Source of the DNA: Pseudomonas sp. NFIX28
GTDB lineage: Bacteria > Pseudomonadota > Gammaproteobacteria > Pseudomonadales > Pseudomonadaceae
Assembly: GCF_900107395.1 (NCBI RefSeq)
Contig: NZ_FNPW01000017.1
Span: 81,880-145,879 of the forward strand
DNA length: 64,000 bases
Reading direction: 5' to 3'
In this document: positions 8,336-18,749 of the stretch, piece after piece
Layout of the letters: every line of letters starts with the position of its first letter
How positions within the stretch are numbered: the first letter of the stretch is position 1
The notes under the pieces: generated by a model
Databases searched by the model: none
What the model saw: the letters and a program-made list of their open reading frames with translations, nothing else
What the model was told of the DNA's origin: nothing
Program-made: the position numbers and the translations under genes

Positions 8336-9793
8336 ATGTCGTCATCTATTCGTAAATCCATCAATTCAGACGCATTGACGCGGTTGGCTCAAGCCATCGC
8401 GGTGGCTGTGTCCGCCACCCTGGCGGGCTGCCAAAGCACGAGCCACGTCCCGCAAACCGACACTTCCCACACCCAGAATTTCAACGCCCGCATCAAGCAG
8501 AAACCCATCTGGCTGAATGAAAAACCCAGCCCGCAATTGCCCCAGGACGTCTGGGAGCGCATGCGCGAAGGTTTCCAGTTGCAGGAAGGTATCGGCGTCA
8601 ACCCGCGCATCGAACAGCAGCGCCTGTGGTTCGCCAGCAATCCCTCGTTTCTCGAGAATGCCAGCGAACGCGGCAGCCTCTATATCCATTACATCGTCGA
8701 ACGCCTTGAAGAACGCAACATGCCGCTGGAACTGGCGCTGCTGCCCGTGATCGAGAGCGCCTACAACCCGCTGGCCTATTCCCGGGCCGACGCGGTCGGC
8801 CTCTGGCAGTTCATCCCGTCCACCGGTCGTTCCTTCAACCTGCGCCAGACCCGTTTCTACGATGGCCGTCGCGATATCACCGCGTCGACCACCGCGGCCA
8901 TGGATTACCTGACCCGCCTGCACGACATGTTCAATGGCGACTGGCTGCTGGCCCTGGCGGCCTATAACGCCGGCGAAGGCACGGTCAGCCGGGCCATCGA
9001 GCGCAACGAGAAACTCGGCCTGCCCACCGACTACTGGAACCTGCCGCTGCCGTCGGAAACCCAGGCCTACGTGCCCAAGCTGCTGGCCCTGTCCCAAGTG
9101 GTCATGGCGCCCGAAGCCTATGGCGTGAACCTGAACCCGATCGCCAACGAACCTTATTTCCAGGTCGTCGAGATCAACCAGCGCATGGACCTGTCCAAGG
9201 TCGCCGCGGTGGCCAATATCGACGAAGACGAGCTGTTCCAGCTCAATCCGGCCTTCAAGCAGCGCACCACCATCGACGGTCCCCAGCACCTGCTGGTGCC
9301 GACGTCCAAGGCGCAACTGCTGAGCGCCAGCCTGTCGACCATGAAACCCGAGGAACTGATCAGCCAGCGTTCGCTCAAGCCGGTGTTCGAGGGTGCCGAC
9401 AGCCGCGAGATGGCCCAGGCCAAGCGCAACTATCGGGTCAAGCGTGGCGATAACCTGTCGCAGATCGCCAAGGCCAACAAGGTCGGGGTCAAGGACCTGC
9501 AACGCTGGAACAATCTGACCGGCAAGAAACTCAAGGTCGGCCAGACCCTGGTCATGCAGGACACCCGCAAAGCCAAGACCGGCACCAAGACCAATGCCAA
9601 GACTTCCGGCAAGAAGACCCTGGTCGCCAGCACCGACAAGAAGTCGACCCAGTACAAGGTCAAGCAAGGCGACTCGCTGTACATGGTGGCCAAGCGCTTC
9701 AACGTCGAGATGCAACACCTCAAGCGCTGGAACCCCCGCGCCGGCCAGGCCCTCAAGCCAGGCCAGATGCTCACCGTCTACCTGCCTCACTGA
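8336..9793 (+). CDS. mltD: Membrane-bound lytic murein transglycosylase D (lipoprotein)
   Basis: Peptidoglycan lytic transglycosylase of 485 residues. The lipobox is 'TLAGC'. The SLT domain spans about residues 120-230, with catalytic E140 in 'VIESAYNPLAYSRADAVGLW' and the 'AAYNAGEGTV' motif. Two LysM domains lie at about 366-408 ('YRVKRGDNLSQIAKANKVG') and 440-483 ('YKVKQGDSLYMVAKRFNVE'), separated by a Lys/Thr-rich linker. It probably lies in the outer membrane facing the periplasm. The start at 8336 (MSSSIRKS) gives a proper lipoprotein signal. Confidence 0.93.
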   Translation: MSSSIRKSINSDALTRLAQAIAVAVSATLAGCQSTSHVPQTDTSHTQNFNARIKQKPIWLNEKPSPQLPQDVWERMREGFQLQEGIGVNPRIEQQRLWFASNPSFLENASERGSLYIHYIVERLEERNMPLELALLPVIESAYNPLAYSRADAVGLWQFIPSTGRSFNLRQTRFYDGRRDITASTTAAMDYLTRLHDMFNGDWLLALAAYNAGEGTVSRAIERNEKLGLPTDYWNLPLPSETQAYVPKLLALSQVVMAPEAYGVNLNPIANEPYFQVVEINQRMDLSKVAAVANIDEDELFQLNPAFKQRTTIDGPQHLLVPTSKAQLLSASLSTMKPEELISQRSLKPVFEGADSREMAQAKRNYRVKRGDNLSQIAKANKVGVKDLQRWNNLTGKKLKVGQTLVMQDTRKAKTGTKTNAKTSGKKTLVASTDKKSTQYKVKQGDSLYMVAKRFNVEMQHLKRWNPRAGQALKPGQMLTVYLPH

Positions 9794-9801
9794 TCTGTAA
9801 C

Positions 9802-9829
9802 TCCTGGCGCAGGTCCTACTGCGCCAGGA
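9802..9829. terminator. Hairpin after mltD (possible terminator)
   Basis: A perfect 10-bp stem, tcctggcgca (9802-9811) with tgcgccagga (9820-9829) around an 8-base loop, 9 bp after the mltD stop. There is no T-run, so it is either a factor-assisted terminator or just the start of the repeat array that follows. Confidence 0.4.
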
Positions 9830-10167
9830 AGATCGCCGCGACTGTGCCAGTCGTTCGCAGCCTTCGGCAGCGGCTACGGGGTTGCCTTGAAATCGTGATA
9901 TCTCCAACGACTCTTCCGGCGTAGCCGCTGCCGCAGGCTGCGATAAGGCCGCAGGTACTCCTGCGCCAGGAAGATCGTCGCGACCGTGCCGGTCGTTCGC
10001 AGCCTTCGGCAGCGGCTACAGGATTGCCTTGAAATCGGGATGTTTCCAACGACTCTTCCGATGTAGCCGCTGCCGCAGGCTGCGATAGGGCCGCAGGTCC
10101 GCCTGCGTCAGAAAGATCGTCGCGACCGTGCCGATCGTTCGCAGCCTTCGGCAGCGGCTACAGGCAA
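9821..10167. repeat. Tandem array of 142-bp REP-containing units, about 2.4 copies
   Basis: Units begin at 9821, 9963 and 10105, an exact 142-bp spacing. Each full unit holds a 'cgcagccttcggcagcggcta' type palindrome half and its opposite 'gtagccgctgccgcaggctg', so each folds as a paired REP element. The third copy stops after the first arm. Together with the mltD-side hairpin it fills most of the 471-bp gap before nppA1. I see no gene in this gap; the nppA1 promoter must lie in its last ~100 bp. Confidence 0.85.
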
Positions 10168-10264
10168 ATGTCGTGGTCGGCGGGGGCGGCCTTTTTCCTG
10201 TCGATACAAGCTGTTACTGTACGGAGCACAAAGCCCAAGCCGCCCGGATCGGATCTCTGCCTTG

Positions 10265-12094
10265 ATGCGTCCCCTCCTCCTGTCCCTAATCAGTCTGGCC
10301 TTGAGCTTTCCCGCAAGCGCAACGATCACTGAAAGTCATGGTTACGCGCAGTTCGGCACGCTCAAGTACCCCGCCAAGTTCACCCATTACGATTGGGTCA
10401 ACCCCGCCGCGCCCAAGGGCGGGACCTTGCGGCTCATGGCGTTTGGCACCTTCGATACCCTCACCCCCTACACCTTCAAGGGCAGCAGCCCGGTTTCCAC
10501 GCCCAACTTCCTGCAATACGGGGTCAACGAACTCAACGAGCCGCTGATGGTCGGCACGGGCCAGTACGCGCCGTCCGGCGACGAGCCGACTTCCAGCTAC
10601 GGCCTGATCGCCCGCTCCGTCGAATACAGCGAAGACCGCAGCTGGGTGGTGTTCAACCTGCGTCCCGAGGCGCGTTTCCACGACGGCAAGCCGATCACCG
10701 CCTACGATGTGGCGTTTTCCTACCGGTTGCTGCTCAAGGAAGGCCACCCGCAATACCGCACCAATCTGCAGGAAGTGCAGCGGGTGGATATCCTCGGCCC
10801 GCAGCGCATCCGCTTTGTCTTCAAGCGCTCCGGCAACCCGCTGCTGATCCTGCGCCTGGGCGAGCTGCCGGTGCTGCCGCAGCATTACTGGAAAGACCGC
10901 GACTTCAAGGCCACCACCTTCGAGCCGCCGCTGGGCAGCGGCCCCTACCGCATCACCCGGGTGCAGCCGGGCCGCTCGCTGCTGTTCGAGCGGGTCAAGG
11001 ACTATTGGGGCAAGGACCTGCCGGTCAATCGCGGCTTCAACAATTTCAACAAGGTCGCGGTGGAGTTCTACCGCGACAGCGGCGTGGCCTTCGAAGCCTT
11101 CAAGGCCGGCGAATTCGACATCTACATCGAGCACCAGGCGAAGAACTGGGCCAACGGCTACAACTTCCCCGCAGTCAATCGCGGCGACGTCATCAAGGCC
11201 CAGGTGGCGCACCAGATCCCGACCCAGACCCAAGGCCTGTTCATGAACAGCCGCCGGCCGATTTTCGCCGAGGGCAAGGTGCGCGAGGCCCTGGGCCTGA
11301 TGTTCGACTTCGAGTGGACCAACCGCACCCTGTTCAGCGGCGCCTACAAGCGCGCGACCAGCTATTACCCGAACAGCGAGTTCTCCGCCAGCGGCCTGCC
11401 GGTCGGCCATGAATGGCTGCTGCTGTCGCCCTACCGCGAGCAATTGCCGGCCAGCCTGTTCACCCAGCCCTTCAGCCTGCCGCAGACCGATGGCCGCGGC
11501 ATTCCGCGGGCCACCCTGCGCCGTGCCCTGGGCCTACTGGCCGAAGCCGGCTGGAAGCTCAACGGCCAGCGCCTGCTCAATAGCGCCGGGCAACCGCTGC
11601 GTTTCGAGCTGCTGCTGGTCAACCCGAACCTGGAACGGATCCTCCAGCCCTACGTCGAAAACCTCGCCAGCATCGGCATCGACGCACGCCTGCGCACCGT
11701 GGACCGGGCGCAATACAAACAGCGCCTGGACCAGTTCGACTTCGACATGATCCTCATGACCCTGAGCCAGACCCTGAGCCCGGGCCTGGAGCAATGGCAG
11801 TACTTCCACTCCAGCCAGGCCAGGGTCAAGGGCAGCAAGAACTATGCAGGCATCAGCAACCCCATCGTCGATCACCTGCTGGAACACCTGCTCGCCGCAC
11901 AGAGCCGCGACGAGCAACTGGCCGCCGGTCGGGCCCTGGATCGGGTGCTGCTGTGGCAGCACTACATCATCCCCAACTGGTACCTCAACTATCATCGCCT
12001 GGCGTACCGCAACCGGTTCGCCTTCGTCACCACGCCGCCCTACCAACTGGGCCTGAGCGCCTGGTGGCTGAAGTCTCTGGAGAAAGCCCAATGA
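10265..12094 (+). CDS. nppA1: Peptide-type ABC transporter substrate-binding protein 1
   Basis: Periplasmic solute-binding protein, SBP_bac_5 family, 609 residues, with signal peptide MRPLLLSLISLALSFPASA. 'KYPAKFTHYDWVNPAAPKGGTLRL' is the YejA-type N-terminus and 'RPEARFHDGKPITAYDVAFSYRLL' the family signature. With the four following genes it matches nppA1A2BCD (P. aeruginosa PA1811-PA1807), reported to import peptidyl-nucleoside antibiotics, and resembles YejABEF (microcin C uptake). The start was placed at ATG 10265; a TTG directly before it is in frame. Confidence 0.85.
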   Translation: MRPLLLSLISLALSFPASATITESHGYAQFGTLKYPAKFTHYDWVNPAAPKGGTLRLMAFGTFDTLTPYTFKGSSPVSTPNFLQYGVNELNEPLMVGTGQYAPSGDEPTSSYGLIARSVEYSEDRSWVVFNLRPEARFHDGKPITAYDVAFSYRLLLKEGHPQYRTNLQEVQRVDILGPQRIRFVFKRSGNPLLILRLGELPVLPQHYWKDRDFKATTFEPPLGSGPYRITRVQPGRSLLFERVKDYWGKDLPVNRGFNNFNKVAVEFYRDSGVAFEAFKAGEFDIYIEHQAKNWANGYNFPAVNRGDVIKAQVAHQIPTQTQGLFMNSRRPIFAEGKVREALGLMFDFEWTNRTLFSGAYKRATSYYPNSEFSASGLPVGHEWLLLSPYREQLPASLFTQPFSLPQTDGRGIPRATLRRALGLLAEAGWKLNGQRLLNSAGQPLRFELLLVNPNLERILQPYVENLASIGIDARLRTVDRAQYKQRLDQFDFDMILMTLSQTLSPGLEQWQYFHSSQARVKGSKNYAGISNPIVDHLLEHLLAAQSRDEQLAAGRALDRVLLWQHYIIPNWYLNYHRLAYRNRFAFVTTPPYQLGLSAWWLKSLEKAQ

Positions 12095-13944
12095 TGCCCC
12101 TGCGTGCCCTGCTCCCGTGGGCCGGCGGCGTGCTGCTGGTGGGAATCGCCTGTCTCGCCCAGGCCGCCCCGCAACACGCCCTGACCCTGTACAACGAACC
12201 GCCGAAGTACCCGGCAAACTTCAAGCACTTCGCCTACGTCAACCCGGACGCGCCCAAGGGCGGCACCTTCCGCGAGGCCGGCTTCGGCGGCTTCGACAGC
12301 CTCAACCCGTTCATCAACAAAGGCGTGCCGGCGGACAATATCGGGCTGATCTACGACACCCTGATGCGCCAGAGCCTGGACGAACCCTTCACCGAATACG
12401 GGCTGATCGCCGGGCAGATCGAAAAGGCCCCGGACAACAGCTGGGTACGCTTCTACCTGCGCCCCGAGGCACGCTTTCACGACGGCCATCCGATCCGCGC
12501 CGAGGACGTGGTATTCAGCTTCGAAACCCTGATGAAGACCGGCGCGCCGATGTTCCGCGGCTACTACGCCGACGTCGATCAAGTGGTCGCCGAAGACCCG
12601 CTCAAGGTGCTGTTCAAGTTCAAACACGCCAACAATCGCGAGCTGCCGCTGATTCTCGGGCAACTGTCGGTGCTGCCCAAGCATTGGTGGGAACACCGCG
12701 ACTTCTCCAAGGGCAACCTGGAGATCCCCCTCGGCAGCGGCCCGTACAAGGTGGCCGAAGTGAAGGCCGGGCGCTCGGTGCGCTACGAGCGAGTCAAGGA
12801 TTACTGGGGCAAGGATTTGCCGATCAACCGCGGCCAGTTCAATTTCGATGTCATGGTCACCGACTATTTCCGCGACAACACCGTGGCCCTGGAAGCCCTC
12901 AAGGCCGGGCAGTTCGACTACTGGCTGGAGATCAGCGCAAAGAACTGGGCCAACGCCTACAACGTCCCGGCGGTGACCGAGGGCCGGCTGATCAAGGAAC
13001 AGATTCCCAACGGCAACCCCACCGGCATGCAGGGCTTCGTCTACAACATCCGTCGCCCGCTGTTCCAGGATGTGCGGGTGCGCAAGGCCCTGAGCCTGCT
13101 GCTGGACTTCGAGTGGACCAACAAGCAGCTGTTCAACGGTGCCTACACCCGTACCCGCAGCTACTTCGAGAACTCGGAAATGGCCGCCACCGGCCTGCCC
13201 GACGCCGACGAACTGCAAATCCTCGAACCGCTGCGCGGCAAGATCCCCGAGCAGGTCTTCAGCGAAGCCTTCCAGCCCTCGGTGTGCGACGGCAGCGGCA
13301 TGATCCGCGCCCAGCAGCGCCAGGCCTACCAGCTGTTGCAGGAAGCCGGCTGGCGCATCGTCGACGACAAGATGGTCGACGCCCAGGGCAAGCCGGTCGT
13401 CATCGAATTCCTGCTGGCGCAGACCGAATTCGAGCGCATTTTGTTGCCCTTCAAGCGCAACCTCGCCGACCTGGGGATCGACCTGGTGATTCGCCGGGTC
13501 GACGTCTCCCAGTACATCAACCGCCTGCGCTCGCGGGACTTCGACATGGTGGTCGGCAGTTTCCCGCAGTCGAGTTCGCCCGGTAACGAGCAGCGCGAAT
13601 ACTGGAAGACTTCCAGCGCCGACAACCCCGGCAGCCGCAATTTCATCGGTCTCAAGGACCCGACCATCGACGCCCTGGTGGAAGACCTGATCAACGCCGA
13701 CTCGCGCAAGAGCCTGGTGGCCCATGCCCGCGCCCTCGACCGCGTGCTGCAATGGGGCTACTACGTGATTCCCAACTGGCACATCAAGACCTGGCGCGTG
13801 GCCTACTGGGACCATATCGGCCATCCCCAGGTCTCGCCCAAGTACGACATCGGCATCCAGACCTGGTGGATCAAGCCCGACGCCAAGCCGGCCGTGACCC
13901 CGGCCACCCAATCGCAAGCCGCCCCCGCCGGCGTGGAGCAATAA
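12091..13944 (+). CDS. nppA2: Peptide-type ABC transporter substrate-binding protein 2
   Basis: Second SBP_bac_5 protein, 617 residues, overlapping nppA1 by 4 bp (ATGA), with signal peptide ending 'CLAQA'. It parallels NppA1 throughout ('KYPANFKHFAYVNPDAPKGGTFRE', 'RPEARFHDGHPIRAEDVVFSFE', 'VKDYWGKDLPINRG'), so the pair is probably an old tandem duplication with divergent ligand preference. The C-terminus has an Ala/Pro-rich extension ('KPAVTPATQSQAAPAGVEQ'). The gene stops 1 bp before nppB. Confidence 0.85.
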   Translation: MMPLRALLPWAGGVLLVGIACLAQAAPQHALTLYNEPPKYPANFKHFAYVNPDAPKGGTFREAGFGGFDSLNPFINKGVPADNIGLIYDTLMRQSLDEPFTEYGLIAGQIEKAPDNSWVRFYLRPEARFHDGHPIRAEDVVFSFETLMKTGAPMFRGYYADVDQVVAEDPLKVLFKFKHANNRELPLILGQLSVLPKHWWEHRDFSKGNLEIPLGSGPYKVAEVKAGRSVRYERVKDYWGKDLPINRGQFNFDVMVTDYFRDNTVALEALKAGQFDYWLEISAKNWANAYNVPAVTEGRLIKEQIPNGNPTGMQGFVYNIRRPLFQDVRVRKALSLLLDFEWTNKQLFNGAYTRTRSYFENSEMAATGLPDADELQILEPLRGKIPEQVFSEAFQPSVCDGSGMIRAQQRQAYQLLQEAGWRIVDDKMVDAQGKPVVIEFLLAQTEFERILLPFKRNLADLGIDLVIRRVDVSQYINRLRSRDFDMVVGSFPQSSSPGNEQREYWKTSSADNPGSRNFIGLKDPTIDALVEDLINADSRKSLVAHARALDRVLQWGYYVIPNWHIKTWRVAYWDHIGHPQVSPKYDIGIQTWWIKPDAKPAVTPATQSQAAPAGVEQ

Positions 13945-13945
13945 G

Positions 13946-15019
13946 ATGCTGGCCTACATTCTGCGGCGACTGCTGCTGATCATCCCCACCCTGTTCGGCA
14001 TCCTGCTGATCAACTTCGTGATCATCCAGGCCGCGCCCGGCGGCCCGGTGGAACAGATGATCGCCAAGCTCGAGGGCTTCGAGGGCGCCACCAGCCGGAT
14101 CGCCGGCGGCGGCGCCGAAGTTTCGGTGGCAGGCTCCAGCTACCGCGGCGCCCAGGGCCTGGACCCGGCGCTGGTCAAGGAAATCGAGAAGATGTACGGC
14201 TTCGACAAATCGGCGCCGGAACGCCTGTGGATCATGGTCAAGAACTACGCCACGCTGGATTTCGGCGACAGCTTCTTCCGCGATGCCAAGGTGGTCGACC
14301 TGATCCGCGAGAAGCTCCCGGTGTCGATCTCCCTGGGGCTGTGGAGCACCCTGATCATGTACCTGGTATCGATCCCCCTGGGGATCGCCAAGGCCACCCG
14401 CCATGGCAGCCACTTCGACGTCTGGACCAGCTCGGCGATCATCGTCGGCTACGCGATCCCGGCGTTCCTGTTCGCCATCCTGCTGATCGTGATGTTCGCC
14501 GGCGGCAGTTATTTCGACTGGTTCCCGCTGCGCGGCCTGACCTCGAACAACTTCGACCAGCTGAGCTGGAGCGGCAAGATCCTCGACTATTTCTGGCACC
14601 TGGCCCTGCCGGTGACCGCGCTGGTGATCGGCAACTTCGCCACCATGACCCTGCTGACCAAGAACAGCTTCCTCGACGAGATCAACAAGCAGTACGTGAT
14701 CACCGCCCGGGCCAAGGGCCTGACCAAGCGCCGCGTGCTCTACGGCCACGTGTTCCGCAACGCCATGCTGCTGGTGATCGCCGGGTTCCCCTCGGCCTTC
14801 ATCGGCATCTTCTTTACCGGATCCTTGCTGGTGGAGGTGATCTTCTCCCTCGACGGCCTGGGCCTGATGAGCTTTGAAGCGGCGATCAACCGCGACTACC
14901 CGGTGGTGTTCGGCACCCTGTTCATCTTCACCCTGCTGGGGCTGGTGGTGAAACTGATCGGCGACCTGACCTACACCCTGGTCGACCCACGCATCGACTT
15001 CGAAAGCCGGGAGCATTGA
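13946..15019 (+). CDS. nppB: ABC transporter permease (YejB-like)
   Basis: Inner-membrane permease of 357 residues starting 'MLAYILRRLLLIIPTLFGILLINFVIIQAAPGGP', the typical N-terminal helix of DppB/YejB permeases. It has a long periplasmic insert and then helices with the EAA loop 'YVITARAKGLTKRRVLYGHVFRNAML', which contacts the ATPase. Partner of nppC. It is translationally close to both neighbours (1-bp gaps). Confidence 0.88.
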   Translation: MLAYILRRLLLIIPTLFGILLINFVIIQAAPGGPVEQMIAKLEGFEGATSRIAGGGAEVSVAGSSYRGAQGLDPALVKEIEKMYGFDKSAPERLWIMVKNYATLDFGDSFFRDAKVVDLIREKLPVSISLGLWSTLIMYLVSIPLGIAKATRHGSHFDVWTSSAIIVGYAIPAFLFAILLIVMFAGGSYFDWFPLRGLTSNNFDQLSWSGKILDYFWHLALPVTALVIGNFATMTLLTKNSFLDEINKQYVITARAKGLTKRRVLYGHVFRNAMLLVIAGFPSAFIGIFFTGSLLVEVIFSLDGLGLMSFEAAINRDYPVVFGTLFIFTLLGLVVKLIGDLTYTLVDPRIDFESREH

Positions 15020-15020
15020 G

Positions 15021-16040
15021 ATGAACCTGTCCCCCCTCAATCGCCGACGTTTCGAACTGTTCAAGGCCAACAAGCGCGGCTGGTGGTCGCTGTGGCTGTT
15101 CCTGATCCTGTTTGGCGCCAGCCTGGGCGCCGAGCTGATCGCCAACGACAAGCCGCTGGTGGTGCACTACGACGACGGCTGGTACTTCCCGGCGCTCAAG
15201 CGCTACCCGGAAACCACCTTCGGCGGCGAATTCCCGCTGGAGGCCAACTACAAGAGCCCGTATATCCGTGAACTGCTGGCGGCCAAGGACGCCTGGGTGC
15301 TGTGGGCGCCGATCCCCTTCAGCTACCAGAGCATCAACTACGACCTGAAGGTCCCGGCCCCCGCGCCGCCCTCGGCGGAAAACCTGCTGGGCACCGACGA
15401 CCAGGGCCGCGACGTGCTGGCGCGGGTGATCTACGGCTTCCGGGTGTCGGTGCTGTTCGCCCTGACGCTGACCATCCTCAGCTCGATCATCGGCGTCATT
15501 GCCGGGGCGCTGCAGGGCTTCTATGGCGGCTGGGTCGACCTGGCCGGGCAACGCTTCCTGGAAATCTGGTCGGGGCTGCCGGTGCTCTACCTGTTGATCA
15601 TCCTCGCCAGCTTCGTGCAGCCGAACTTCTGGTGGCTGCTGGGGATCATGCTGCTGTTCTCCTGGATGAGCCTGGTGGACGTGGTGCGCGCCGAATTCCT
15701 GCGCGGGCGCAACCTGGAATACGTGCGCGCCGCGCGCGCCCTGGGCATGCAGAACGGCGCGATCATGTTCCGCCATATCCTGCCCAACGCCATGGTCTCG
15801 ACCATGACCTTCATGCCGTTCATCCTCACCGGCGCCATCGGCACCCTGACCGCCCTGGACTTCCTCGGCTTCGGCCTGCCGCCCGGCGCGCCGTCCCTGG
15901 GCGAACTGGTGGCCCAGGGCAAATCCAACCTGCAGGCGCCGTGGCTGGGCATCAGCGCCTTTGCCGTGCTGGCGATCATGTTGAGCCTGCTGGTATTTAT
16001 CGGCGAGTCCGCTCGCGATGCCTTCGACCCGAGGAAATGA
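15021..16040 (+). CDS. nppC: ABC transporter permease (YejE-like)
   Basis: Second inner-membrane permease, 339 residues. The N-terminal 'RRRFELFKANKRGWWSLWLFLILF' is the YejE/OppC-N type. 'LGTDDQGRDVLARVIYGFRVSVLFAL' is the DppC/OppC signature, and the EAA loop is 'YVRAARALGMQNGAIMFRHILPNAM'. It forms the channel with NppB. The stop precedes nppD by 1 bp. Confidence 0.88.
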   Translation: MNLSPLNRRRFELFKANKRGWWSLWLFLILFGASLGAELIANDKPLVVHYDDGWYFPALKRYPETTFGGEFPLEANYKSPYIRELLAAKDAWVLWAPIPFSYQSINYDLKVPAPAPPSAENLLGTDDQGRDVLARVIYGFRVSVLFALTLTILSSIIGVIAGALQGFYGGWVDLAGQRFLEIWSGLPVLYLLIILASFVQPNFWWLLGIMLLFSWMSLVDVVRAEFLRGRNLEYVRAARALGMQNGAIMFRHILPNAMVSTMTFMPFILTGAIGTLTALDFLGFGLPPGAPSLGELVAQGKSNLQAPWLGISAFAVLAIMLSLLVFIGESARDAFDPRK

Positions 16041-16041
16041 G

Positions 16042-17655
<1,614 letters not shown>

Positions 17656-17676
17656 AACCGCGGGGCTGGTGATGGG

Positions 17677-17990
17677 CCGCTTTGCGGCCTTCGCGGGCAA
17701 GCCTCGCTCCTACGCAAGCCTGTAGCCGCTGGCGCAGCCTGCGATCGGCTGCGCAGCAGACGCGGAATCGGCAAGCGCGGTGGGGCTGGAAAACCGCGGA
17801 GGCTGGGGAATGGCCCGCTTTGCGGCCTTCGCGGGCAAGCCTCGCTCCTACGCAAGCCTGTAGCCGCTGGCGCAGCCTGCGATCGGCTGCGCAGCAGACG
17901 CGGAATCGGCAAGCGCGGTGGGGCTGGAAAACCGCGGAGGCTGGGGAATGGCCCGCTTTGCGGCCTTCGCGGGCAAGCCTCGCTCCTACG
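17677..17990. repeat. Tandem array of 138-bp REP-containing units, about 2.3 copies
   Basis: Copies start at 17677, 17815 and 17953, an exact 138-bp spacing and almost identical sequence. A unit contains a GGCCGC-ttt-GCGGCC type hairpin, the REP core 'cgggcaagcctcgctcctac', and the palindrome 'tgtagccgctggcgcagcct'. Because 138 is divisible by 3, long false open frames run through it. It fills most of the 412-bp gap between the convergent nppD and GGDEF-like genes and may serve as their bidirectional terminator. Confidence 0.88.
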
Positions 17991-18067
17991 GCCTCTGGCG
18001 CAGCAGACGCCAGGGCCCGACCGGGCGGCATGGCAATCCGCCTCATGCCTGGGCAGCGACAACCGGC

Positions 18068-18655
18068 CTAGACATGCCGCCTCATGGACTTGTCGGCATC
18101 CGCCAGCAAGCTCTCCACATCGGCCGGCTTGCCCGGCTCGAATTCGATCTGGCCGATGCTGAAGCAAATGTCGTAAACGCACTGCTGGGTGCTGGTGCGC
18201 TCGTCGAGAATGGCTTGCAGGCGGGCAATGATCGCCAGCTTCTCGACCCGCTCCGAGCCGGTCAGCAGCACCGCAAAACGCTGGTATTCCAGATGCCCGA
18301 CCACATCGCTCTCGCGAAAGGCGATGCGCAGCCCGTCGGCGAAGGTCTTCAGCGCGGCCTCGCCCTCGTCCGGCCCATAGGCGCGGACGATGCGGTAGAT
18401 ATCGTCGAGATCGAACACCAACAGGGTCGCCGGACACTTCAGGTCCCGGCAGGCCTGCAACGCGTCGCCGGCCAGCACCGCAAAGCCGTGCCGGTTGGGC
18501 AGCAGGGTCAATTTATCGAGGTTGGCCACCTGCACCGCGGCCAGTTCCTGCTCGGCCCGGCGGCTCTGATCGCGCAACAGTTGCCGGGACGGGTCGTCCG
18601 CCTCGGGCGATGGCGCCTGGGTCGGCGCCTGGACAGGTTTGTCTGGGGAAAACAT
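18068..18655 (-). CDS. Degenerate GGDEF-domain protein
   Basis: 195 residues. The N-terminal ~45 are Pro/Gln/Glu-rich and lack membrane or sensor sequence. Then comes a GGDEF-fold domain ('LDKLTLLPNRHGFAVLAGDALQ', 'ATLLVFDLDDIYRIVRAYG', 'SDVVGHLEYQRFAVLLTG'). The signature reads LEYQRF where R-x-GGDEF is expected, so the GTP/metal site is lost and diguanylate cyclase activity is unlikely. It may bind a nucleotide or protein partner. Start 18655 (MFSPDKP) has GGAG 6 bp upstream, better than the ATG at 18667. Confidence 0.7.
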   Translation of the reverse strand: MFSPDKPVQAPTQAPSPEADDPSRQLLRDQSRRAEQELAAVQVANLDKLTLLPNRHGFAVLAGDALQACRDLKCPATLLVFDLDDIYRIVRAYGPDEGEAALKTFADGLRIAFRESDVVGHLEYQRFAVLLTGSERVEKLAIIARLQAILDERTSTQQCVYDICFSIGQIEFEPGKPADVESLLADADKSMRRHV

Positions 18656-18749
18656 CGCACACTCCATTCCATTGGCGGGTCACTCCTTCAGCGTAGCCGC
18701 CAAAGACGTTGGCTCCGGGGTAACCGGCCGTGCGGGGCCCTTCCGGGCC

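Noticed and set aside
9821..10167. Possible CRISPR array
   Set aside because: Units are 142 bp with continuous similarity, without short direct repeats and unique spacers, and no cas genes are in the window.
12040..13941. 633-residue minus-strand frame across nppA2
   Set aside because: Same shadow effect; nppA2 is a complete solute-binding protein in an operon.
17682..18071. Repetitive plus-strand frame of 129 residues with a 46-residue repeat
   Set aside because: The protein repeat simply reflects the 138-bp DNA array (138 = 3 x 46); no RBS, and the sequence is REP-derived.
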